Origin: CAYPTB01 sp964413535
Lineage (GTDB): Bacteria; Planctomycetota; UBA1135; GCA-002686595
Direction: 5' to 3'
DNA: 64,000 nucleotides
Assembly (NCBI GenBank): GCA_964413535.1
Contig: CAYPTB010000028.1
Span: 1 to 64,000, forward strand
Part shown: positions 41,050-50,796 of the stretch, piece by piece
Position numbering within the stretch: the stretch's first letter is position 1
How the letters are laid out: each line of letters opens with the position of its first letter
Position numbers and translations under genes: made by a program
The notes under the pieces: generated by a model
Database searches by the model: none
Told to the model about the DNA's origin: nothing
The model's input: only the letters and a program-made list of their open reading frames with translations

Positions 41050-43389
41050 ATGAGCAGAACCAGAGCAGGGACCCGGCGCGACGCGGACTCCTCGCTGGGC
41101 TCGGCGCTCGCCCGCGCGGGTCTCGCGGCGGGTTTCCTCGCGCTCGTCCGACTGGGGCTGTGCTTCGTTCCGCCCGCACCGGGGATGCGCGGACCGGCGC
41201 GCGCGGGCGACGTCTTCTTCGCGTTCGAGCTCGTTCTCGCCGCGGCGGCCGCCGCGCTCGTGGCCCTCTTCTCCTGTGCGGCGACGGCGCGCTCCCACGT
41301 GCTCTTGCGCGTCGTCGCCCCGAGCCTCGCCTGCGCCGCGCTCTTCGCGGTCCTGCTCGGGTGGCCGGTCCAGCTCCCCGCGTCCATGCTCCCGGACGCG
41401 GTCGTCGGCCGCTGGATCCACGCGCTCGTCGCGGGAGGCGCCGCCCTCCTCGCAACGGCGATCGCGGTGGGAAGCCTGGTCCGGTCGACCTCCCGCCCCT
41501 CGCGGCGCCTGGGCCTGGGCGCGCTCGTGGGAGTTGCGAGCGTGGCGACGGCGTGGGCGGTCGCGCACCGCGCGCGCGCCGAGCTGCCGCGCATCGAGGC
41601 CGAAGAGGTCGTCTTCACGTTGCTCGACTCGGGCGTGACGCGCGAAGTGATCCTGGAGAACGAGCGCGGCAGGGTCGCCGTCTCGAGCTTCGCCGCGAAC
41701 CGCCTCACGCAGCTCGACTCCGGCACGCTGCCCTTGCTCGCGATGGTCCCGCCCGCGGAGGTCGAGATCCGGATCCCGCCGTCCGCGCCGGACGCGCGGC
41801 TACGCATGGCCCTCGGGATCGCGGAGGACTCCTACGTGAGCGAGGGACGGACGAAGGTGGGACTCTCGGCGGTCTTCGAGGGAGTGGAGGTGCTGGCCGC
41901 CGAGCTCACCACTTGGGCGGGCGCAGCGCCGCAGGAGCGCACGTGGCGCCGCGCGGAGGTTCCCGTGGGAGCGGGGGGCACTCTGGTGCTGCGCGCGACC
42001 TTCGACGGCCCGGACGGGGAGGCACCGCGCGCCGGTTTCGGTCTGCTCGAAGTGGTGCGCTCGGTACAAGTCGAGCGAACGGTGGCCTCGCGCCGCCGGC
42101 CCAACGCCGTCCTGGTCGTGGTCGACACGCTCCGCGCCGATCGATTGAAGAGCTACGGTCACACGCGGCCGACGAGTCCCGCGCTCGACCGCTTGGCGGC
42201 GCGGGGAACGCTGTTCGAGACGGCCTTCTCGGCCGCCTCGTGGACGTGGCCCTCGACGACCTCGATCCTGACGTCGCTCTCGCCGCCCGAGCACGGAGTG
42301 CTCGACCAGACGGCGTGCTACCTGTCCGAGGAGCTGACCACGGTGGCGGAGGTCTTCCAGGGTGCGGGCTTCACGACGGCCGCGTTCGTCGCGAACCCGC
42401 TCGTCTCGGCCGACAAGAACTTCGACAAGGGCTTCCAGACGTTCCGCGAGTACCGCTGGGACTCGGCGACGCGCGTCGTGCGCGACGCGAAGGAGTGGCT
42501 GCGCGAGATGGGGCGCTACCGCTTCTTCCTGTACGTGCACATCGTCGATCCGCACGGACCGTACGAGCCCGACGCCGATCTGGCGGAGCGTTTCGGCCGG
42601 CCGATGCCGCGCGGCTACTCGCCGTCGGCGCAGGAGGCCCTGGTCGATCTCCTGCGAGCCTCCTCCGAAGACGTCGATCTGCCGCGGCTCGAGCGCTTCT
42701 CCAAGTACCTCTCGAGCCTGTACGACGCCGAGGTCGCGACGGCCGACCGCGCCCTCGGAACGCTCTTCGAGGCTCTCGGGCGGCTCGGACTCGCCGATCG
42801 CACGGTGATCGCCGTCACGAGCGACCACGGCGAGGAGTTCCTCGAGCACGGGATGATGGGGCACGGCCGCCAGGTGTTCGAAGAGTCCGTGCGCGTGCCG
42901 CTGATCCTCTCCGGACCGGGCGTTCCGCGCGGCCGGCGCGTGACGCACCCCGTCGAGAACCGCTTCCTCGCGCCGACGCTCCTCGAACTGTGCGGCGTGG
43001 AGCCGCGGGAGAACCTCGCCCGGCGCCCCGACCTCCTCGCCGGGCCGGGGGATCCGGGCCTGGCGCGGGGCCCGATCTTCTTCGGGAGCGACCTCGGCTG
43101 GTGGCCGGGCGAGGGCTCGCGGCTCCTGCGCGCCGTGCTCGACGGGGGGGAGTTCCTGATCTGGTCCCCCCCCCGCGAGGGCCAGCGCGACCTCTTCGCC
43201 CTGTACGACCTCGAGCGCGATCCGGGGGCCGCGAACGACCTGTCGGACGAGCGCCCGGGGGACGTCGTGCGCCTGCGGAAGGCCATCTCGGAGTGGTGGG
43301 AGAGCTCCTCCCGGATCCGGCCGACGGTGGTGGGCGGCGATCGGGAGGTTCGCTCCCTCCTGGAGGAGCTCGGGTACATCGGAGAGTAG
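41050..43389 (+). CDS. Membrane-anchored sulfatase-fold hydrolase
   Basis: 779 residues from ATG 41050. Four N-terminal hydrophobic segments (about residues 20-160) anchor it. The C-terminal half is an alkaline-phosphatase-superfamily enzyme: PNAVLVVVDTLRADRLKSYG, SWTWPSTTSILTSLSPPEHGV, YVHIVDPHGPYEP and IAVTSDHGEEFLEHG. The formylglycine Cys of true sulfatases is absent; the nucleophile position reads WTWPS, so a Ser or Thr would act. Substrate could be a sulfate or phosphate ester of an envelope or extracellular glycan. Confidence 0.8.
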   Translation: MSRTRAGTRRDADSSLGSALARAGLAAGFLALVRLGLCFVPPAPGMRGPARAGDVFFAFELVLAAAAAALVALFSCAATARSHVLLRVVAPSLACAALFAVLLGWPVQLPASMLPDAVVGRWIHALVAGGAALLATAIAVGSLVRSTSRPSRRLGLGALVGVASVATAWAVAHRARAELPRIEAEEVVFTLLDSGVTREVILENERGRVAVSSFAANRLTQLDSGTLPLLAMVPPAEVEIRIPPSAPDARLRMALGIAEDSYVSEGRTKVGLSAVFEGVEVLAAELTTWAGAAPQERTWRRAEVPVGAGGTLVLRATFDGPDGEAPRAGFGLLEVVRSVQVERTVASRRRPNAVLVVVDTLRADRLKSYGHTRPTSPALDRLAARGTLFETAFSAASWTWPSTTSILTSLSPPEHGVLDQTACYLSEELTTVAEVFQGAGFTTAAFVANPLVSADKNFDKGFQTFREYRWDSATRVVRDAKEWLREMGRYRFFLYVHIVDPHGPYEPDADLAERFGRPMPRGYSPSAQEALVDLLRASSEDVDLPRLERFSKYLSSLYDAEVATADRALGTLFEALGRLGLADRTVIAVTSDHGEEFLEHGMMGHGRQVFEESVRVPLILSGPGVPRGRRVTHPVENRFLAPTLLELCGVEPRENLARRPDLLAGPGDPGLARGPIFFGSDLGWWPGEGSRLLRAVLDGGEFLIWSPPREGQRDLFALYDLERDPGAANDLSDERPGDVVRLRKAISEWWESSSRIRPTVVGGDREVRSLLEELGYIGE

Positions 43390-43740
43390 CCCGTGCGGCC
43401 TCGCCGCGAAGGTCGCGGGAAATTCGTTCCAGCCCGATGCCCGAGTCCGGCTTTCCCGATTAGGATCGTGGACGAACGGGTCCTGGAGAGGGAGGAGTAG
43501 CGGCGACGACAACCTGTGCCTGGCCATGGGCCACTCAATCCGCGGCCCGGTGCGGGCCGGTTCCTCGTACGGGAGCCGGCGTCGCCGCGAATCCCCTGGG
43601 AACCCCCGCAAGGGGGTCACCCTCCCGACGACGCGGAGCGAAATCCTCGGGCCCACGGGCTCGGCGCTCGGAACGGGTCACGTCGCCCCGGGCCCGCTGC
43701 CGATGAAGCGCCGACCGGGCTCGCCCTCGCCCCGGCCCTG
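43390..43740 (+). promoter_or_regulatory. 350-bp gene-less leader with strong hairpins
   Basis: No credible gene on either strand. Two strong hairpins are visible: GGCCCG-GTG-CGGGCC near 43543-43557 and ACCCCC-GCAA-GGGGGT at 43602-43617, the latter closed by a GNRA tetraloop. Further GC-rich complementary stretches follow before the start at 43741. A structured 5' leader is plausible but it matches no riboswitch I can name. Confidence 0.4.
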
Positions 43741-44949
43741 ATGCGCGAATCCCTCGTCGGCCGGCAACCGATCTACAACCGCGACCTCGAGGTCTTCGGA
43801 TACGAGCTCTTGTTCCGCACGGAAGGCGCGGACACGGCCGACTTCGAGGACGGGGACGCGGCCACGTCGCACGTGATCCTGAGCGCGTTCCACGAGATCG
43901 GCATGCAGGCTGTGGTGGGGCGCAAGCACGCGTTCCTGAACCTCACGCGCGGGTTCATCGTCGGGGAGTATCCGTTGCCCGTGCCGACCGCGGGCGTGGT
44001 GCTCGAAGTGCTCGAGCACGTCGAGCCCGACCGGGAGGTGCTGCGCGGTCTAGCCGATCTGGTCGAGCGCGGCTACACGATCGCGCTGGACGACTTCGTC
44101 CTCGACGGGCGCACGGCGCCGTTCCTCGAGTTCGCCGACATCGTCAAGGTCGACATCGACGCCCTGGATCGCGAGCAGGTACGAGCACAGCTCGCAGCGC
44201 TGCGCGTGAAGGACCTCCTGCTCGTGGCCGAGCAGGTGCGGACGTCCCAGGACTTCGAGGACTGCCTCGCGCTCGGCTTCGACCTGTACCAGGGCTTCTT
44301 CCTCTCGCGGCCCAACGTCGTGCGCGGCCGGCGCGTCCCCGCCAATCGAATCGGCGTCCTGCGGCTCCTCGCGCGCATCAGCGATCCCACGTGCGACCTC
44401 GACGAGCTCGAGGGCCTCATCTCGCAGGACGTCACGCTGACCTACAAGCTCCTGCGCTACATCAACTCGACCTCCGTCGGCATGCCGCGCCGCATCGAAT
44501 CGATCCGGGAGACCGTCGTCTACCTCGGCCGCGATGCCATTCGAGGCCTGGCCGGCCTGCTCGTGCTCTCCGGCATGGACGATCGCCCGCGCGACCTGCT
44601 CGTCAGCGCGATGCTGCGCGCGCGCATGTGCGAGCTCCTGGCGAACGCCGAGGGCCTAACGGGCGCCGCGTACTTCACGACGGGTATGTTCTCGACGCTC
44701 TCCGCCTTGCTCCAGTGCTCGATGGAGGAGGTCGTGCGCGAGCTGCCGCTCGTCCGGACGATCGAGGACGCGCTCCTCGGTCGCGGGGGCGAGATCGGCG
44801 AAGCCCTCAGTTGCGTGCTCGCGTACGAGCAGGGCGAGTGGGAGGGCGTCCACTACAAGGGCCTGTCGACCGCGGCCATCAAGCAGGCGTTCCTCGGCGC
44901 GGTGAAGTGGGCGGAGGACTTCGACCGCGAGCTGCTCCAGGCGGGTTGA
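43741..44949 (+). CDS. EAL-HDOD regulatory protein (YuxH-like)
   Basis: 402 residues from ATG 43741 (starts MRESLVGRQPIYNRDLEVFG). Residues 1-200 are an EAL-like domain: YELLFRTEG in place of the catalytic EAL, IALDDFV and VKVDI. The degenerate signature argues against c-di-GMP hydrolysis. Residues 200-395 are an HDOD domain: LISQDVTLTYKLLRYINSTSVG, YLGRDAIRGLAGLLVL, and FSTLSALLQCSMEEVV. Such proteins act as signal-output hubs. A long structured leader precedes it. Confidence 0.8.
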   Translation: MRESLVGRQPIYNRDLEVFGYELLFRTEGADTADFEDGDAATSHVILSAFHEIGMQAVVGRKHAFLNLTRGFIVGEYPLPVPTAGVVLEVLEHVEPDREVLRGLADLVERGYTIALDDFVLDGRTAPFLEFADIVKVDIDALDREQVRAQLAALRVKDLLLVAEQVRTSQDFEDCLALGFDLYQGFFLSRPNVVRGRRVPANRIGVLRLLARISDPTCDLDELEGLISQDVTLTYKLLRYINSTSVGMPRRIESIRETVVYLGRDAIRGLAGLLVLSGMDDRPRDLLVSAMLRARMCELLANAEGLTGAAYFTTGMFSTLSALLQCSMEEVVRELPLVRTIEDALLGRGGEIGEALSCVLAYEQGEWEGVHYKGLSTAAIKQAFLGAVKWAEDFDRELLQAG

Positions 44950-45047
44950 CGAACCTCCCTCGCCGCGAATTGGGACGAGAACTCGCGCGTCCCCGGCGCT
45001 AGCCTCAAGGAACCGCACTCGCGCGCCGTAGCGCGCCCGCGGTTTCG

Positions 45048-46526
<1,479 letters not shown>

Positions 46527-46652
46527 TGTCAAGTCCCCAGTGGCCGGAGCTCCGAAGTTTCTGCCACGCGCCACTCGAACGCGCGAACTCTGCACCGAAT
46601 CCGATTGACGGAATCGAGCAGGAGCGGAAGATACTCCGCCGCGGCTGTCCCC

Positions 46653-47534
46653 ATGATCGAGAAGGCTCGCTTCGACCGGCCTCGCTTCGGGGCGCTCCGC
46701 AACTTCTTCAAGACCGAGCGTCGGCTCGATTCGAACGCCGAGACGGGTGCGCGGGTCGTGTGCATCGCGAGCGGCAAGGGCGGCACCGGCAAGAGCATCG
46801 TCGCCACGAACCTGGCCTCGGTGCGCGCGCGGCGCGGAGAGCGCGTGCTCTTGGTCGACTTCGACGCAGGGCTGGCCAACGCCCACCTCCTGCTCGGGCT
46901 CGCCCCGCGCTTCGACCTGGGGCACGTCATGGCGGGCGAGGTTCCGGCCGAGGACGCGCTGGTCGAGGGACCGCACGGCCTGTGGCTGCTCTCCGGGGGC
47001 GTGGGGCGTCACGCCCTGGCCAATCCCACGCGCCGCGAGCTGGACCGACTCTTCCGCGCCCTCGGACCGCTCGAGGCGGAGTTCGATCTCGTGGTCATCG
47101 ATCACGGGGCGGGCATCGGCTACGGCACCGTCGCCCACCTGGCGGCGACGAGCACGCTCCTGATCGTCACCAACCACGAGGTGACGGCGCTCTCCGACGG
47201 CTACGCGCTCTACAAGCAGGCGCACATGGTGAATCCGCACATCCGGACCGGGCTCGTCGTGAACCGCTGCCCGACCGAGGTGGTGGCCAGCGCCGCCATG
47301 GACCGCTTCCGCAGCGCGGCCCAGCGTTTCCTCGGCCACAGTCCCGAATACGTCGGATGGGTCCCGGCGGACGACGCGGTCGCGCAGAGCGTGCACGAAC
47401 GCCGCCCCGTGACCATCACCCGCCCCGACAGCCCGGCGGCGGTCTCGCTCTGCACCATCGCCGAGTGGCGCCGGATCGACCTCGCGCGGACTTCGCGGGC
47501 CTTTTACGAGAAGGCTCGGAAGGCCCTGCGCTAG
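46653..47534 (+). CDS. MinD/FlhG-like P-loop ATPase
   Basis: 293 residues from ATG 46653. The deviant Walker A is VCIASGKGGTGKSIVATNLA, followed by VLLVDFDAGLANAHLLLGLAP (the FlhG/YlxH-like LANAH pattern) and LVVIDHGAGIGYG (motif 3). This family places flagella or other polar structures. No flagellar genes are in the window, so the target is unknown. A hairpin of family A begins with the stop codon. Confidence 0.85.
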   Translation: MIEKARFDRPRFGALRNFFKTERRLDSNAETGARVVCIASGKGGTGKSIVATNLASVRARRGERVLLVDFDAGLANAHLLLGLAPRFDLGHVMAGEVPAEDALVEGPHGLWLLSGGVGRHALANPTRRELDRLFRALGPLEAEFDLVVIDHGAGIGYGTVAHLAATSTLLIVTNHEVTALSDGYALYKQAHMVNPHIRTGLVVNRCPTEVVASAAMDRFRSAAQRFLGHSPEYVGWVPADDAVAQSVHERRPVTITRPDSPAAVSLCTIAEWRRIDLARTSRAFYEKARKALR

Positions 47535-47632
47535 TCATACGGAACCCGTCCAGTTTTTCACCCTTCCGCCCGGAGCGCATGAGCGCCCCAGCATGGAAGC
47601 GCGGAAGAAAAACTGAACTGGCTCCGTATGAC
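47534..47632. repeat. Hairpin repeat, family A divergent copy
   Basis: A 99-bp inverted repeat. The left arm starts GTCATACGGAACCCGTCCAG and the right arm ends in CCGTATGAC. The consensus ACGG..CC.GTCCA.TTTTTC is shared with copies at 11453 and 14474, but the loop differs. It begins at the last base of the MinD-like gene's stop codon. Confidence 0.75.
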
Positions 47633-47676
47633 CGCTCCCCTCCCCAATCCATCCATCCGACCATCCGATCAACAAA

Positions 47677-47721
47677 CGTCACAGGCCGCAGAGGGCGCTG
47701 CGCCCTCTGCGGCCTGTGACG
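47677..47721. terminator. 45-bp near-perfect palindrome, possible terminator
   Basis: Two perfect 21-bp arms (CGTCACAGGCCGCAGAGGGCG and complement) flank a CTG loop. The hairpin is very strong but lacks a run of T, although TTTCACTCTCC follows on the plus strand. It lies between the MinD-like and ParA genes. A terminator is plausible; a site for a protein or a palindromic repeat is equally possible. Confidence 0.55.
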
Positions 47722-47886
47722 TTTCACTCTCCTCTTCCTCTTCCTCTTCTTCTCTCTCCGTCACGCCCCCCGCGCAACGTCCCTCCCCCCTCTCCACACA
47801 CCCGAATCCACCCTCCGCGCTGCCTTGCTTCGCCGTTTGCAAAACGCCATAAGGGGCTTCGACCTCGGATCACCGGGTCGCTGCCC
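47722..47886 (+). other. Pyrimidine-rich leader of parA-like gene
   Basis: About 100 bp after the palindrome are almost purely C and T, with a 33-nt run of pyrimidines at 47726-47758 built of TCTTCC-like units. No gene is visible. The plus-strand RNA would be unstructured and purine-free here, just upstream of the start at 47887. Confidence 0.4.
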
Positions 47887-48732
47887 ATGCACATCCTCGC
47901 GCTCGCCAACCAGAAGGGCGGCTGCGGAAAGACGACCGTAGCCATCAACCTGGCCAGCGCGCTCGCCGACGAGAACGAGCGCGTGCTCCTCGTCGATCTC
48001 GACCCCCAAGCGCACGCCACCCTCGGCCTCGGTCAGGCCGATTTCGCGGGCTCGTCCATCGCCGACGTCTTCCTCCACGGACGGCAGCTCTCGAGCGTGG
48101 CGCGCCCGCTGGGCTTCGGCTTCCACCTCGTTCCCGGCAGCCTCGACCTGGCCGAGTTCGAGGAGCTCGCAGGACGCACGATCCGCCCCGAGCGCCTCCT
48201 CGCCGAAGCCCTCGAGGACGTGGCGCCGCTCTTCGACTGGGTCCTTCTCGACTGTCCGACGCGCGCGGACGGCGTCCTCGCGGCCAATGCCGTTCGCGCG
48301 GCCACGCTCGTCGTGCTGGTCGTCGAGACGGGCGCCTTCTCCCTGCAGGGGGCCTTGCGCGCGCGCAAGCTGTTCGACGATCTGGCGCGCGCGGTCGACC
48401 GCGACCTCGAGCAGCGCGTCCTGGCCACGCTCTTCGATCCGACCCGGCCGCTCGCGCGCGAGATCCTGATCGGCATGCACGCGCGCTTCGAGGCCGCGAT
48501 GTTCGATACGGTGATCCACGTCGCCGACGAGCTGCGCGAGTCGACGGCCTACGGCGTTCCCGTGAGCGAGCTCGCTCCAAAGAGCGCAGCGACCGCTCGG
48601 TTCCGGGCCCTGGCGCGGGAGCTCGTCCGATTCGCAGAAGGCCGGGCTCCGAGTCGCTCCGCCGAGCGCGAGCTCTTCCTGGCCGAACGCGGCCTCACTC
48701 CGACTGGTTGGCACGGAACCCCCGTTCCCTGA
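47887..48732 (+). CDS. ParA-family ATPase
   Basis: 281 residues from ATG 47887. The Walker A is LANQKGGCGKTTVAINLASALA and strand VLLVDLDPQAHATLGLG follows, as in ParA/Soj. No DNA-binding HTH is visible at the N-terminus. No ParB gene is adjacent, so it may position a protein complex instead of a chromosome or plasmid. The C-terminal 25 residues are an extra tail. The next gene starts 8 nt downstream and is probably co-transcribed. Confidence 0.8.
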   Translation: MHILALANQKGGCGKTTVAINLASALADENERVLLVDLDPQAHATLGLGQADFAGSSIADVFLHGRQLSSVARPLGFGFHLVPGSLDLAEFEELAGRTIRPERLLAEALEDVAPLFDWVLLDCPTRADGVLAANAVRAATLVVLVVETGAFSLQGALRARKLFDDLARAVDRDLEQRVLATLFDPTRPLAREILIGMHARFEAAMFDTVIHVADELRESTAYGVPVSELAPKSAATARFRALARELVRFAEGRAPSRSAERELFLAERGLTPTGWHGTPVP

Positions 48733-48740
48733 GGGACTCG

Positions 48741-49442
48741 ATGGACACTCTGGCGCTCCTGTGCAACCTCCACGCAGACGGTCCCGAGACCCTGCAGCTC
48801 CTCCGCCGCGCCGGTTGGGACACCCTGGCGGAACTCGAGGGCGTCGACGCCGCGGCCCTCGCGAACGCGCTCGCGATCTCCGCTGAGCGCGCGACCCGGT
48901 TCCAACGCGAAGCGCATCACCTCCGCGCTCGGCTCGAAGGTCCGGGCGGGGATGCGGCCGCTTCCGCGGCGGCGTCGCGGACCGCGGCTCGCGAGCGCAG
49001 CGCGCCGAGTCCCGCGCTCCCCGCGGCGCGCCGCGGGGAACCCCTGGAGCACGAGGCCCTGGAGCCGGAGCTCGAGCTCCCCGCCCGCGACGTCCTGATC
49101 CCGCATCCCTCCGCCGCCCCCGCGCCGCCGGCGCCGCTCGCGCGGCTCGCCAAGCCGCCGCGACCGGACCCCGTTCCGCGCCGGGCGCTCCTTGCACCCC
49201 ATGCGATCGACGGACTCGACGCGACGGCCTGCGAAGCGCTCGCGAACGCGGGCATCACGAGCCTGGTGGAGCTCGCCCAGGCCCTGCCGCTCGAGCTCGC
49301 GTCGGCGTCGGGGATCGAGTACACGCGGCTCTTGCGGCTCCAGTTCCTCGCGCGCCGCCGCGCATCGCCCGCAGCGTCACAGACGCCTTCCTTCCCCGCG
49401 GAGGCCGGGGAAGCCGAGGACGTCGCCGGCCCCTTCGTCTAG
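48741..49442 (+). CDS. Protein with two helix-hairpin-helix-like domains
   Basis: 233 residues from ATG 48741. Residues 8-48 (GPETLQLLRRAGWDTLAELEGVDA) and 155-205 (GLDATACEALANAGITSLVELAQALPLELA) are two helix-hairpin-helix-like modules of the kind found in DUF4332 and polymerase accessory proteins. An Ala/Pro/Arg-rich linker of about 95 residues separates them. It probably binds DNA or another protein together with the ParA-like ATPase upstream. The exact role is unknown. Confidence 0.6.
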   Translation: MDTLALLCNLHADGPETLQLLRRAGWDTLAELEGVDAAALANALAISAERATRFQREAHHLRARLEGPGGDAAASAAASRTAARERSAPSPALPAARRGEPLEHEALEPELELPARDVLIPHPSAAPAPPAPLARLAKPPRPDPVPRRALLAPHAIDGLDATACEALANAGITSLVELAQALPLELASASGIEYTRLLRLQFLARRRASPAASQTPSFPAEAGEAEDVAGPFV

Positions 49443-49564
49443 CGGGCCGAGTCCGGCTCGGAGCTCGACTCCGCATCTCGGGCGTTCTCGCCGGGTACCA
49501 TCCGCGGCCGAGGCGAGCTACAACGGGCGTCGGCCGATCGCTCGCGCTGGCCGGTTCCTCAAGC

Positions 49565-50749
49565 ATGAGAGCCATGCTCCTCGCCATCGCCGCGCTCGTC
49601 CTCGCCGCCGCGCAACCCACGGGCGGAGATGGGGAAGGCGGGCTCGCGCCGGACGGCCGCCGCGGACTGGGGTCGCCGACGACCGTCGACAAGCTCCTGC
49701 GGCAGTTCCGCACCCCCGACGAGGCGGAAGCCCTGCTCCACAAGGAGCTCTACGACCTCGTGCGCGACGTGGGCGTGCTGGTCGCCCTCGCGGAGGGTTT
49801 CTACCGCGAGCGCGGCTACTTCGACCTGCTCGAGCCGCTCCAGGACCCGACGCTCGCGAACCTGCACGCGCAGTTCCGCCGCTACGCGCGCGATCCGAGC
49901 TCCATCGCGTCGCGCGGCGACCGGCGGGCCGAGGCGTTCGCCCGCATGTTCCTCGACCCGCGCTTCCGCGTGCGGATGCGGGTCATCGAGGGCTTCGAGC
50001 ACGAGACGAGACAGGTGCTCGGAGGGCTCGACGTGCTGGCGGTGGCCGCGAACGGACTCGTGTCGCTCGACGACGTCGGGGCGTCCGCCATCGCGTGGCG
50101 CGTCGACCTCGCCGCCGCGCATCTGCGCTCCGTGAACTCGGATCTCGCGAGCTTGCGCGAGCCGATGGACGCGGCCCAGGCGACCGGACCCGGCCCGGAG
50201 GAGGTGCAGGGCTTCCTCGCGCTGTTCGACATCGGCAATCGCACCGAGCGCGAGAAGCGGGTGGCCGAGGCGATCGCCCGCGAGGAGGAAGGCGCCGAAC
50301 GGATGATCGCGGTCTTGTCCTCGACGCGACTCCTCGAGAAGGCGGCGGCGGATTACGCGGCGCGTGCGGAGGACGACGCGCGCTCCGAGGCTCTGCTGGA
50401 GGAGGCGAGCGCCGCGTTGCCCGGGGATTCGGACGCCGAGACTCCGCGCGAGATCGCCCAGTTGTCGAAGTCGAAGCGACGGCGGCTGGCGCGCGAGAAG
50501 GCCATCCTCGGGCTCACCTTCGATCCGTTGAACGACGAGCTCGCGTGGATCGCCGCCGAAGCATCACGGTTGGTGTTCGGCGAGCTCGAGATGGCTTCCC
50601 ATTACGATCGCTATCTCGCGCTGCACGGGATCGTGCACTTCGACGGTCGCACCTATCGCGGCCGGCGGCTCACCGAGCGCGAGACGAACGCCCTGTACTA
50701 CGTGCAGGAGTACGCGCGAACGCGGCAGGGCGAAACGGGAAACCAGTAA
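49565..50749 (+). CDS. Secreted hypothetical protein, 394 aa
   Basis: 394 residues from ATG 49565 (ATG 49574 is also possible). A signal peptide spans about residues 1-17. The mature part is almost entirely helical, with Arg-Glu rich segments and a Tyr-rich C-terminus (HYDRYLALHGIVHFDGRTYRGRRL). It lacks any known enzyme motif. It stands between the HhH gene and the aminotransferase without tight linkage. Function unknown. Confidence 0.6.
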   Translation: MRAMLLAIAALVLAAAQPTGGDGEGGLAPDGRRGLGSPTTVDKLLRQFRTPDEAEALLHKELYDLVRDVGVLVALAEGFYRERGYFDLLEPLQDPTLANLHAQFRRYARDPSSIASRGDRRAEAFARMFLDPRFRVRMRVIEGFEHETRQVLGGLDVLAVAANGLVSLDDVGASAIAWRVDLAAAHLRSVNSDLASLREPMDAAQATGPGPEEVQGFLALFDIGNRTEREKRVAEAIAREEEGAERMIAVLSSTRLLEKAAADYAARAEDDARSEALLEEASAALPGDSDAETPREIAQLSKSKRRRLAREKAILGLTFDPLNDELAWIAAEASRLVFGELEMASHYDRYLALHGIVHFDGRTYRGRRLTERETNALYYVQEYARTRQGETGNQ

Positions 50750-50796
50750 GCGCGAGCCCTTCTCGGGAAAGGGCCCGACGGCCGCGCTCATGGGGT

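Noticed and set aside
43516..43740. Extended N-terminus of the EAL-HDOD protein
   Set aside because: The extension is Pro/Gly/Arg-rich, falls in hairpin sequence and lacks homology to the family; the ATG at 43741 fits the family start.
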